NCBI GenBank assembly: GCA_022072085.1 | Contig: JAJVII010000001.1 | Coordinates: 1-64,000 of the forward strand | From: Phycisphaerae bacterium | GTDB taxonomy: Bacteria > Planctomycetota > Phycisphaerae > JAJVII01 | Length of the DNA: 64,000 nucleotides | Direction: 5' to 3' | Shown here: positions 34,174 to 43,300 of the stretch, in pieces | Numbering within the stretch: position 1 is the stretch's first letter | How the letters are laid out: every line of letters starts with the position of its first letter | Notes under the pieces: model-generated | Seen by the model: only the letters and a program-made list of their open reading frames with translations | What the model was told of the DNA's origin: nothing | Databases searched by the model: none | Made by a program: the position numbers and the translations under genes

Positions 34174-35139
34174 CTACCCCTTCAGCGGCTTGCCATAGAA
34201 GAAGGCCGTCAGTTCGGTCGAAAGCGAGCGTCCGGGCGCGATCGTCACCGACGGGCCTGCGGCGCCTTCCTTGTCCATGCCGGCCGGCAGCGACGTGAAC
34301 GGCTCGACCGCGGCGGCGTACCACCGCCCGAAGGCCGGCGGCTTGTCGTTGGCGTTGAATTCCTGCCACAGCCAGAGGTAGCGGAACAGCTCCGCGTCGA
34401 ACCGCACACCGACACCCAACTTCAGCCTGGGGTTGAACAGACCGAACCACCCCTCCGCCAGGTCGGCGGCGTAGAACATGTTGCCCACCTTCGCGCCGGG
34501 GGCGGGGATGTCGAGCATCGACGCGTCGCCCTCGATGAACCGGCAGCCGGGCAACTCGATCCGCACGCCGGCTTCGAGGAACGGCGCGCCGAACGTCGGG
34601 TGATGGCCCCACATGATCGGGATCGGAAGCTGCGAGAGATTCTCGGCCCGTTCGCGCAGGACGATCTGGGCGGCGCCGGGCTCGAGGATCATGTCGCGGA
34701 CCAGCCGAAGCGGGGCGTTGCGGCAGGTGAGCGTGAAGCGGACCATCGCCTGTCTCGGACCGGCCTCGACGACGGCGTAGTCCCACCGCCGCTGATTGCT
34801 CTCGCCGTGGAACGGCTGGGGCAGCCCGAAGTAGTCGTCCAGGCGGCTGCCAGTGGGGAACAGTTCCGGCCAGCCGCCGACCTTTCGGTTGAAGTAAATC
34901 TGCGGCGGGGTGATCGGGTGCTGGAGGTTGATGACGTTCTGCACCGCGCCGGGGTCGGGCGCCAGCACGTCGACGCCGGACGCCTTATCGGTCAGTTCCA
35001 CGATGGCCGCCCCGAACCACGGCAGCACCGCGCAGCGGACGCGCTCGTTTTCCAGGACGACCAGCGGCCCGCCGCGGTCGCCCGCGAGAGTGACCCGATC
35101 ATGTGCGACTGCCCCCGCGCCGGGATACAGCAGATTCAT
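34174..35139 (-). CDS. Aldose-1-epimerase-like (mutarotase-fold) protein
   Basis: 321 residues. Beta-sandwich pattern of the galactose mutarotase superfamily: VRCAVLPWFGAAIVELTDKA, GGWPELFPTG, MWGHHPTFGAPFLE (His of the active site) and LFRYLWLWQEFN. It resembles DUF4432 and related sugar-binding proteins more than classical GalM. It may act on or bind a hexose. GAGGAG precedes the ATG. The tight spacing to the chelate importer is puzzling, because the two functions are not obviously related. Confidence 0.75.
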   Translation of the reverse strand: MNLLYPGAGAVAHDRVTLAGDRGGPLVVLENERVRCAVLPWFGAAIVELTDKASGVDVLAPDPGAVQNVINLQHPITPPQIYFNRKVGGWPELFPTGSRLDDYFGLPQPFHGESNQRRWDYAVVEAGPRQAMVRFTLTCRNAPLRLVRDMILEPGAAQIVLRERAENLSQLPIPIMWGHHPTFGAPFLEAGVRIELPGCRFIEGDASMLDIPAPGAKVGNMFYAADLAEGWFGLFNPRLKLGVGVRFDAELFRYLWLWQEFNANDKPPAFGRWYAAAVEPFTSLPAGMDKEGAAGPSVTIAPGRSLSTELTAFFYGKPLKG

Positions 35140-35189
35140 CCGAGTTGCTCCTCACCTGGGTTGTCCGGGTTGGATTCCGACAGGACCAC

Positions 35190-36089
35190 TCACTTGTTGG
35201 GTGCTCGCACGACCCGCGGGCGGAACAGCAGGACGTGCTCGCGCGTCTGGCCCATCCGTTCGTCGCAGTAGAACGCTCGCCCGATCACATTGACCGGCTG
35301 GGCCTCGGCGTTGGGCGCCAGCAGCAGGAACTGACCGCGCCCCATCGCCAGGTTGATGCGGACCTCCTCGAACAGCCGCCCGACGTCGCGATACTGGCCC
35401 GCCCGCTGAAGGGTCGGCCTGTACACGTCCGGCCGCGCCTGCCCCCACCGAAGTTCGGGCACGAGCGTCAGGTTCACCGCGTCGATTTGCTTGATGTCGT
35501 GCCATGCCTGCACCCAGAGGATGCTGGCGCACGCGGGCCACTCGTCGCCGGCCGCCCGGCCGTCGTCGGAGATCACCCAGGTTCGCCGCTGGCGAGCCTC
35601 GGCCTGCACGTAAACCTCCACCGCGCTGCGGATGCTGAACTGGAGCAGCCCGCGTTGCACCTTGACATCGCGCAGCCCGCTGATGATCTTCTCGACCGCG
35701 GGCAGATCGCCGCGCCGCCCGACCCCGACGCGGATGCCGTTGCGCGTCAGGTGGTCGGACTGCCGCACGCCGACGGCCTCTTCACGCACGCGGGCCCATA
35801 TCTCCGCATTTCCGGAGACCGCCCCCACAGGGGCGTCGATCGACAGCACGTCGCACTGAATCTGGAACGAAACCTGGCTGGTCAGCTCTTCGGGGGGGTT
35901 GCTCTCCTGCCCCGGCCGCGGGGCGACCGGCGGAGACGACGGTGGCGGAGGCGGCGGAGGAGGCGGGGCGATCGGCGGCTGCTCGATGCAGCCGGCGCAC
36001 AACAGCGCCGGCAGCACTGCCGCCCAGAACGCCGCTCGAATCGCTTTGGTTGTTCCCATCTCCAGAGCCCCGGCAAGTCGGTCGGGCAC
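35190..36089 (-). CDS. Lipoprotein of unknown function with poly-proline linker
   Basis: 299 residues if the GTG at 36087-36089 is used; an ATG at 36057-36059 gives 289 but has no properly spaced ribosome binding site. A signal peptide ends in lipobox LLCAGC, followed by a run of prolines (IAPPPPPPPPPSSPP), then a mixed alpha/beta region of about 220 residues (SFQIQCDVLSIDAPVGAVSG, GIRVGVGRRGDLPAVEKIIS). No family recognised. Its stop is 50 bp from the mutarotase-like start, so it may lead that operon. Confidence 0.7.
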   Translation of the reverse strand: MPDRLAGALEMGTTKAIRAAFWAAVLPALLCAGCIEQPPIAPPPPPPPPPSSPPVAPRPGQESNPPEELTSQVSFQIQCDVLSIDAPVGAVSGNAEIWARVREEAVGVRQSDHLTRNGIRVGVGRRGDLPAVEKIISGLRDVKVQRGLLQFSIRSAVEVYVQAEARQRRTWVISDDGRAAGDEWPACASILWVQAWHDIKQIDAVNLTLVPELRWGQARPDVYRPTLQRAGQYRDVGRLFEEVRINLAMGRGQFLLLAPNAEAQPVNVIGRAFYCDERMGQTREHVLLFRPRVVRAPNK

Positions 36090-36176
36090 GAATGGTTCAT
36101 GGTAAGAGGCCCCGCGCGACCTGTCAACGCCGGACGCGAGGTCCGCAGAGGCCGGGCCCGGGAACGCGGGAATTCC

Positions 36177-36206
36177 GTCACACGGCCGCGGGCCTTTTCG
36201 TATACT
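36177..36206 (+). promoter_or_regulatory. Promoter giving a nearly leaderless modAB transcript
   Basis: GTCACA (36177-36182), 18 bp, TATACT (36201-36206, 5 of 6). The ATG at 36213 is only 6 bases beyond the -10 box, so transcription would start at or next to the start codon; no ribosome binding site is present. Confidence 0.55.
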
Positions 36207-36212
36207 TCCCGG

Positions 36213-37766
36213 ATGTTAAACCGCCGGACCGCATGGTTCTGGTGCTTGGCCGGGTGGGCAGCGTTGCTGGCTGCGCCCGGCGCTCTGCGCCCGCTCCGAG
36301 CCGACAACTCCCCGGCCGCCGCAGGCAAGCCCCTTGTCATCTTCGCCGCCGCCAGCCTCACCGACGTGCTGAACGAACTCGGCAAGACCTACCAGGCCCG
36401 CACCGGACAACCCGTCGAGTTCAACTACGGCGGATCGACCGCGTTGGCCCGCCAGATCGAACTGGGCGTGCAGGCCGACCTGTTCGTCTCGGCCGGCCCC
36501 GCGCCCTTCGACGACCTGACGCCCCTGAACCGGATTGACCTGGCCACCGCCCGGGAATTGCTGAGCAACGATCTGGTTCTGGCCATCACTGCCGGATCCC
36601 GACTGGCCGGCAAGGACCTGGCGTCCGCGATCCGCGACGCGCACATGATCGCCATTGCCGACCCGCAACGGGCGCCAGCCGGCCGATACGCCCGTCAGGC
36701 CCTGGAGCACATGGGCCTGTGGGCGGGCCTTCGGGACCGGCTCGATCGCCCGCACGACGTGCGCGTCGCCCTGGGCCAGCTTCGGAGCGGCGCCGTTGAG
36801 GCCGCGATCTGCTACCGCACCGACGTGTTGGCCGCCGCCGCGCCCGGCGCCCTGCGACAGGTGGAGATACTGGCCTCGTTCCCGACCAACTCTCACGACC
36901 GCATCGTGTATCCCGCCTGCGTGCTGACGGCGTCGCAGCAGCCGGCGTCGGCGCGGGCGTTCCTCGACTACCTCGCCGGTCCGGATGCGGCGGAGGCCTT
37001 TCGGCGATACGGCTTCGTTCCCCTGCCGGCCAAGGCCTGGACCCCCGCCTCCAGGCCCGCCCCGCCCGCGGCGACTGGCCTGATCACCTCGGCTGAGTGG
37101 GATGTGATCGGCCGAAGCCTCTGGGTGTCGGCGACGGCGGCGCTGGCGTTGCTGCCCATCGGCCTGGCGCTGGGCTGGCTGCTGGGACGGCGCCAGTTTC
37201 GCGGACGCTGGCTGATCGAAGGCGTCGTGATGCTGCCGCTGGTGCTGCCGCCCGTGGTCAGCGGCTATCTCGCGCTGCTGGTACTCACGCCCGAGGCCCC
37301 GCTGGGCCGACTGCTCAAGCGGCTGCTCGGCGAGCAGGTTCCGCTGACGCCGCTGGCTGCGGTAATCGCCGCCGCCATCGTCGCCCTGCCGCTGATGGTC
37401 CGCAGCGTCCGCACGTCGATGGAGGGCGTGGACCGTCGGCTGGAACTGGCGGCCTCGACGCTGGGCGCGTCGCGCTGGCGGACGTTCTGGACGGTGACCG
37501 TGCCGCTGTCGATCCACGGCATTGTGGCCGGCCTGCTGCTCGCGTTCGGACGGGCACTGGGCGAGTTCGGCGCGACGATCGTTCTGGCCGGCGACACGTC
37601 GCGGACGCAGACGATTCCGCTGGCCATCTTCCGCGCGATCGGCTCGAAGGACCCCGGCGGCATCCGCGCCGGGCGGCTGATCGTCGTCGCAATCGTCCTG
37701 GCTCTGCTCAGCACGCTGGGCAGCGAGCTGCTGACCCGTCGGGCCCGCAGCCGGGAGGGCCGCTGA
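36213..37766 (+). CDS. modAB: Molybdate ABC transporter: fused binding protein (ModA) and permease (ModB)
   Basis: 517 residues, roughly the sum of ModA (about 250) and ModB (about 225). Signal peptide about 1-30. ModA part 40-275: LVIFAAASLTDVLNELGKTY, NYGGSTALARQIELGVQADL, YPACVLTASQQPASARAFLD. After a Pro/Ala linker (SRPAPPAATG) the ModB part 295-510: SLWVSATAALALLPIGLALG, PLVLPPVVSGYLALLVL, the EAA coupling loop ELAASTLGASRWRTFWTVTV, RALGEFGATIVLAGDTSRTQ. The fusion would tether the receptor to its channel at 1:1. modC follows after one base. Confidence 0.92.
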   Translation: MLNRRTAWFWCLAGWAALLAAPGALRPLRADNSPAAAGKPLVIFAAASLTDVLNELGKTYQARTGQPVEFNYGGSTALARQIELGVQADLFVSAGPAPFDDLTPLNRIDLATARELLSNDLVLAITAGSRLAGKDLASAIRDAHMIAIADPQRAPAGRYARQALEHMGLWAGLRDRLDRPHDVRVALGQLRSGAVEAAICYRTDVLAAAAPGALRQVEILASFPTNSHDRIVYPACVLTASQQPASARAFLDYLAGPDAAEAFRRYGFVPLPAKAWTPASRPAPPAATGLITSAEWDVIGRSLWVSATAALALLPIGLALGWLLGRRQFRGRWLIEGVVMLPLVLPPVVSGYLALLVLTPEAPLGRLLKRLLGEQVPLTPLAAVIAAAIVALPLMVRSVRTSMEGVDRRLELAASTLGASRWRTFWTVTVPLSIHGIVAGLLLAFGRALGEFGATIVLAGDTSRTQTIPLAIFRAIGSKDPGGIRAGRLIVVAIVLALLSTLGSELLTRRARSREGR

Positions 37767-37767
37767 C

Positions 37768-38868
37768 ATGGGCGACCTCCGTGTCGACATCCAGTTCCGC
37801 CGCCGGCTGCGGCGATCCGAGCAGCCGTTCGCTCTCCAGTTCGCGCACACATTCTCCAGCCCGGTCACCAGCGTCGTCGGGCCCAACGGCTGCGGCAAGA
37901 CGACGTTGCTGAACCTGCTGGCCGGCCTGCTGCGGCCCGACGCCGGACGGATCCACTGCGACGGCGACACCTGGTTCGACGCTTCGAGCCGCCGATGCCT
38001 GCCCGCCCGGGGGCGCGGCGTGGGCTACGTCTTCCAGGAAGGCCGACTCTTCGACCACATGACCGTCCGCGGCAACCTGCGCTACGGCGCCAGCCGACCG
38101 GGCCCTCAGGCCGTCGCGTTTGACGAGTTGGTCGAACTGCTGGGCTTGGGCGCGCTGCTGGAACGCTGGCCGGCGGCGCTCTCCGGCGGGCAACGCCAGC
38201 GCGTCGCGCTGGGCCGGGCGCTGCTCAGCCGCCCCAGGCTGCTGCTGATGGACGAACCGATGGCGTCGCTGGATCGGCCGACGGCCTGGCGGCTGCTGGG
38301 CGAACTTCACCCGCTGCTGCGGCGGATCGGCGTGCCGGCGATCTACGTCACGCACCACCTGTCCGAGGCCGTCTACCTCGCCGGCGACGACGGCGAACTC
38401 GTCGTCATGGCCCAGGGCGCCCTCCAGGCCGCCGGCAGGCCGACGCAGATGCTCGACCGGCCCGGCATGGGGCACCTGACCACCGAGGAGCCGCTGGAAA
38501 ACGTCTGGACGCTCGCGGTGACGCACCGCGACGGACAGGCCTTCGCCCGGCTGGGCGACGCGAACGAACTGGAACTTGAACTGCCGGCCGACGTGCCGCC
38601 GGATGCGACGAAGGTCATGATCGCCCTGCGGGCCAACGACGTGATCCTCGCGACGACCCGGCCCGTCGGGCTGTCGGCGCGGAACGTGCTGCCCGGGACC
38701 ATCGAGCACGTTGGTCCGCTGGACGGCCACGCCTGGGTCCGCGTGAACATCGGCGTGCCGCTGCTGGTCAGCGTAACGGACGGGACGGTCCGCAGCATGG
38801 GCCTGGCCGAGGGCGGCCAGGTGTTCGCCGTCATCAAGACCACGTCGCTCCAGATCATCAACCCGTAA
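37768..38868 (+). CDS. modC: Molybdate ABC transporter ATPase
   Basis: 366 residues. Walker A GPNGCGKTT, Q-loop YVFQEGRLFDHMTV, signature LSGGQRQRV, Walker B LLLMDEPMASLD, H-loop YVTHHLSEAVYL. The C-terminal 70 residues are a molybdate-binding TOBE (Mop) domain (MIALRANDVILATTRPVGLS, RNVLPGTIEHVG), characteristic of ModC. GGGAGGGC lies inside the end of modAB. Import of molybdate would supply molybdopterin enzymes; no ModE-type regulator is nearby. Confidence 0.94.
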   Translation: MGDLRVDIQFRRRLRRSEQPFALQFAHTFSSPVTSVVGPNGCGKTTLLNLLAGLLRPDAGRIHCDGDTWFDASSRRCLPARGRGVGYVFQEGRLFDHMTVRGNLRYGASRPGPQAVAFDELVELLGLGALLERWPAALSGGQRQRVALGRALLSRPRLLLMDEPMASLDRPTAWRLLGELHPLLRRIGVPAIYVTHHLSEAVYLAGDDGELVVMAQGALQAAGRPTQMLDRPGMGHLTTEEPLENVWTLAVTHRDGQAFARLGDANELELELPADVPPDATKVMIALRANDVILATTRPVGLSARNVLPGTIEHVGPLDGHAWVRVNIGVPLLVSVTDGTVRSMGLAEGGQVFAVIKTTSLQIINP

Positions 38869-38971
38869 TCGCTCCACTCTCCAGCGCCCACCGACGATGC
38901 GAATTCCTGTCACCCTCCGCCGCAATCGTCCGATATCTGTATCAATGACCCGACCCTGAAAGGATCGGCCG

Positions 38972-39772
38972 ATGCCCGGCATGGGACACAACAGCGAGTT
39001 CGAGCAGGACACATGGCGGATCTTCCGCATCATGGCCGAGTTCGTCGACGGGTTCGAGGTGCTCGGCCGACTCGGGGCAGCCGTGTCGATCTTCGGCTCG
39101 GCCCGCACGCCGCCGGACGACCCCTATTACGGCCAGGCCCAGCGGCTGGCAGCCATGCTCGTGCAGCGGCAGTTCGCAATCATCACCGGCGGCGGGCCCG
39201 GCATCATGGAGGCAGCCAATAAGGGGGCCCTCGAAGCCGGCGGCCGAAGCGTCGGGCTCAACATCCACCTGCCAATGGAGCAGGACCCCAACGAGTATCA
39301 GAACGTCTCGCTGGGCTTCCACTACTTCTTCTGCCGCAAGGTCATGTTCGTGAAGTACGCCTCCGCGTTCATCTGCTTCCCCGGCGGCTACGGCACGATG
39401 GACGAGTTCTTCGAGTCGATGACGCTGATCCAGACGCACAAGATCGCGCGGTTCCCCGTCGTGCTGATCGGCAGCGAGTTCTGGAACGGCCTGGTGGATT
39501 GGCTGAGCGAGACGATGCTGGTCCGCCACGAGACCATCAGCCCCGAGGATCTGCTGCTGTTCGAGGTGACCGACGACCTGGACCGCGCCGTCGAGGTCGT
39601 GTCGCGCTGCCTGCTGGACGAGAACGTCGAGGCCCCGCTGTCGCACACCGTCCGCGAAGCCGAGATCGAGGACGCCCGCCGAAGCGGCATCCAGCCGATC
39701 ACCGCCGAGGGCACCCGGGCCGGCGTCCTGGGCGCCCTCCGCCCGACTCCGCGATCCGGCGGGTCCCGTTAG
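38972..39772 (+). CDS. LOG-family (TIGR00730) nucleotide phosphoribohydrolase-like protein
   Basis: 266 residues. FGSARTPPDDPYY, ITGGGPGIMEAANKGALEAG and the signature PGGYGTMDEFFE (137-148) define the LOG family, often mislabelled lysine decarboxylase. Characterised members hydrolyse cytokinin riboside 5'-monophosphates or AMP-like nucleotides to base and ribose phosphate. The preceding bases AAAGGATCGGCCG give a usable ribosome binding site. The last 4 bp overlap the end of the convergent DUF1802 gene (39769-39772). Confidence 0.9.
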   Translation: MPGMGHNSEFEQDTWRIFRIMAEFVDGFEVLGRLGAAVSIFGSARTPPDDPYYGQAQRLAAMLVQRQFAIITGGGPGIMEAANKGALEAGGRSVGLNIHLPMEQDPNEYQNVSLGFHYFFCRKVMFVKYASAFICFPGGYGTMDEFFESMTLIQTHKIARFPVVLIGSEFWNGLVDWLSETMLVRHETISPEDLLLFEVTDDLDRAVEVVSRCLLDENVEAPLSHTVREAEIEDARRSGIQPITAEGTRAGVLGALRPTPRSGGSR

Positions 39773-40338
39773 ATCAGCGCTTCGCGGACGCCGGCCAACG
39801 ACTCCTCCGCCTGCGAATCAGACATTGCCGCGACAGCCTTGCGAAGCTCAATGGACCGCTCCAGCGGAACCCAGCTTCGGCAGCCGCCGTAGCGCGGCAG
39901 CACTTCGATCGTCGGCGGGTCAGCGAAGCGATAGAGCCGCAGGGCCATCACGTAGAGCGGCAGGTCCGGCTTGTAGTCCCAGCGCATTTCGAGCTGCGGC
40001 GCCTCGTAGATCGTCAGCGGCAGCAGCGCCGCCAGCCGGTCGCGCGAGGGAACCTCGAACACTTCCGTCACCGCCGCCCAGCCCGGCAGCCGCAGGTAGT
40101 CCGGCTCGCTCGTACGCGGGATGATCTGGTCCCGCCACTCCGGCTGGACGCGGTCGGCCTGCTGGTGCAGGAATGTCGGGAACAGCAGGAAGGCATCGTG
40201 CTCGGGCTCGAAACGGCCGTGTCGTTCGTGGATGCCCCCCTTGCGCAGCAGCAGCGACTGTCGGCCGGCCAGCATCGCCCGGCAGACGACGTCCCATTCC
40301 TTCAGCGCCATCGAGAGTTGCGCCGGCTGGCTGCTCAT
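39769..40338 (-). CDS. DUF1802-family protein
   Basis: 189 residues, GGAGG before the ATG. The family core SMALKEWDVVCRAMLAGRQS plus LLLRKGGIHE is clear, followed by FLLFPTFLHQQADRVQPEW and a second beta-rich half. DUF1802 proteins occur in cyanobacteria, firmicutes and others; no function is established. No membrane segment or Cys motif. Confidence 0.85.
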   Translation of the reverse strand: MSSQPAQLSMALKEWDVVCRAMLAGRQSLLLRKGGIHERHGRFEPEHDAFLLFPTFLHQQADRVQPEWRDQIIPRTSEPDYLRLPGWAAVTEVFEVPSRDRLAALLPLTIYEAPQLEMRWDYKPDLPLYVMALRLYRFADPPTIEVLPRYGGCRSWVPLERSIELRKAVAAMSDSQAEESLAGVREALI

Positions 40339-40392
40339 GGTCTGCCTCCGCGTCGGCCGCGTGTGGGCGGCTGATAGTCTGCGCCGTCGCGT

Positions 40393-43300
40393 TCACTTGC
40401 CCGCCGAGACCGGCAGTTCCAGGCCGGCCGGGGCGACCGGCTCAGCCGCTTCCGGCGTCGCCTCGCGTTGCCGCCAGCGGACCGTGCCCCACTGGATCAG
40501 CAGCCACGCCAGCAGCGCAGCCGCCAGCACGCTGCCGGCGCCGATCAGCATCCAGCGGTCGCGCCGGTCCAGTTCCTGGACGCCCGCCATGTCGGCCTCC
40601 GACGTGGCCACCTGAAGCCACGCCCCGCTCAGTTGGGGCGAGGATATCCTGGCCATCTCCGTCTGAAGGGCCCCGACCGCGTCGCGGGCCTGCGCCAGTT
40701 GCTCGACGAGTTGCTTGTAGGCGTTCCGCTGGCCCCACAGTTGCACCTGCTCGTCGCCGAGCCGCGTCAGTTCAGCCGACAGATCCTCGATCTGGCCGCC
40801 CGCACCGGCCAGCCGGGCCTTCAGCCAGGCCATCCGCTCGATGCGATGCTGGGCCCGCGACTGATCGGCGATCTGGCCCAGGAAGTTCTCGACGCGCGCC
40901 CGCGTCGCGGCAATGCGGACATCCAGGGCCTCGACCTTCTTGTTCACGCGGTCGCTGGCGTTGTCCATCGCGTCCTTGTAGGCGTCCTGGGCCGACTGGA
41001 ACGCGCCGACCGCCGTCAGCATTTCCGCCTCGCGGCCAGCCGACTCGGGAAGATCGCGCGCCCGCTGCAATCGGTCGCGGGCGGCCCGCCAGGCCCGCTC
41101 CGCAGCGGCCAGGTCCGCGTCGGCCTGGCGGCGCATGGCGGTCTTCTCGGCTTCCCACGCGTCGACCTGCTTCTGGTCCTGGCGCGCCTGGATGGCCATG
41201 TTCTCGATCGTGTGGTCGTCCAGCGTCGGCCCGCCCGCCGCCGACAGCAGATCGAAATCCGACTGCCAGTTCGCCCGCTGCCCCCGGATCCAACTGAGCA
41301 ACTGCCGCCGGTCGCCGATCGAAGTGCCCAGCACCGCCAGCCGCTCGTCCATCGCCGCGAGCACTTCCCCCGGCGTCGCGCTGGCAACGTGCGGTCCGAA
41401 GCCGAACGCCTCGCTCACGCGCTGTCGCGCGTCCTGATGGGAGCGGTCGCAAAACTCGACCCGCTTCTGCGCACGCGCCAGGTCAAGATAGAGACCGGGC
41501 AGCCGCCGACCGACGCCGGCCTGCTTCAGCTTGCCGTCGCGCCACGCCGGATAGCCGTCGATCACCGCGTTGGCCTCGGATACCGCCTGGCCGGCTGACT
41601 CGCCCGTCGCCCGCACCCGCAGCGTCGCTTCGGCGCTGGAGGCGCCATCTTCCCGGGCGATCTCCACCTGCCAGCGAGGCGCGATCACGCTGCTCTCGGT
41701 GCGGCGGATCGACAGGTTCGGCCATGTCTGTCGTGCCCAGTTTTCCACCTCGCCCAGCGCCAGCGTGCCGGCCTCACGGCTCTGCGCCTCGGGCGACTGC
41801 ACGCGAAGCCAGCCGACGCTCTGGAACTGCGGCTTTACCGCGGCCCAGATCGTGGCCAGCGTCACGATCATCAATCCCGCCGCCACGCCGGCCAGCGCGA
41901 GAGGCCACCGGCGATACGCGCCGCCGGCCGGGGCTTCCGCAGCCAGGGCACGCCGCGGTCGGCGGATCGGCTCGGGCAGCGGAATGGGCTTGAACTCGAC
42001 CTGCCGGCCCTCCAGCATCGCCTGGGCCTGCGCCGCCAGCCGCTCCTGCGTGACGGCGATCTCTTCCTTCGCGCGGCGGACTTCTTCCCAGCCCGTCAGC
42101 ACCGCACGCTCTTTGAGGTTGATCTCCTCGCGATAGGCCTCGACCTGCCGGGCGAGCTTCTCCAGTTCGTCCCGCTCCTGCGTGAACGCCTCGCGCTGCT
42201 GGCGCAGATGGCGGGCGTCGGCGTCGTGGGCTTCCTTCGCCCGCGACAATTCCTCCTGCTCCTGCTTCACGCGGGCCTGGGCCGCCGACACCTCTTCGCG
42301 CATCTGCGCCAGCGAGCGACTGATCCGCTCGGATACGCGCTTCTCCGCCCGCGTCAGTTTCTCGTCGCGCTTCTGGAGAGCCTTCTCCTCGCTCTGCATC
42401 TCTGCCAGCCGCCGGCGCAGTTCCTCGCCCTGCCGGGCGTGCTGCCGCTGCATCTGGCGAGCCTGCTCGCGCAAGCCGGCCTGTTCCTGCTTCAACTCCT
42501 CCGCCGTCGCGGCCACCTTCTGCTCGCGGGCCGACAGGTCGGCCTCGTGGGCGTCGAGCTTCTGGCTGAGCTTCTCCGCGTCAGCCGCTCGACGTTCGAC
42601 GTCCGCCTTGCGGAGCGCCAGGTGTGCCTCGGCCTCTTTCACCCCGGCCTCGCGGACCGCCAGTTGGGCCGCCAGGTCCTCCTGCGACTTCCGCTGCTCA
42701 GCCAGCCGCACCGACTCGCTCCGAATGCGGGCCTCGTCGCGGTCGATCTGCTCGATCCGCCGCCGCACTTCGGCCGTCTCGCGGCGGAACGCGTCCTGCC
42801 TGCCCGCCAGGTCCGCTTCGTCGGCTGTCCGCCGCGCGACGAACTCCGACACGTCCTTCTCGTAGGCCTCACGCCGCTCGCGCTCGACCCGGTCCAGCGT
42901 TTCAGTCCGGCGGTTCAACTCCGCCCGCCGCGAGTCGAGCGCCGCCCGCTCGGCCGCGTGGGCCGCCGCGATCTCGCGCTCCGCCCTTTCCCGCCGTTCG
43001 ATCAGCTCCACCTCGGCCCGCCGCCGCAGTTCTGCCAGTTCGCGGTCGGTCCGCTCGTGCAACTCCGCCGCCTGGACCTCGCTCTTCTCGCGAAGCACGC
43101 GGACATCCCGCGCCGTCCCCTCGCGCAGGGCACGGGTTTCCGTGTCCGCCCGCGCCCGCAGATCGGACGCCTCGCGGTCGGCAGACTCCTGCGTCTGACG
43201 GGCACGGGCCAGCAGTTTCTCCGCCTCGGCCCGGTCACGCTCGGCCTGCTCAGCCGTCTTGGCCAGCCGCTTTTCGAGATCCTTCAGCGCGTCCGCCTCG

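Noticed and set aside
35140-35189. Cobalamin riboswitch before the importer operon
   Set aside because: Only 50 bp separate the genes and no conserved B12-box sequence is present.
36090-36212. Molybdenum-cofactor riboswitch before modAB
   Set aside because: The promoter lies immediately before the start codon, leaving no leader to hold one, and no matching motif was seen.
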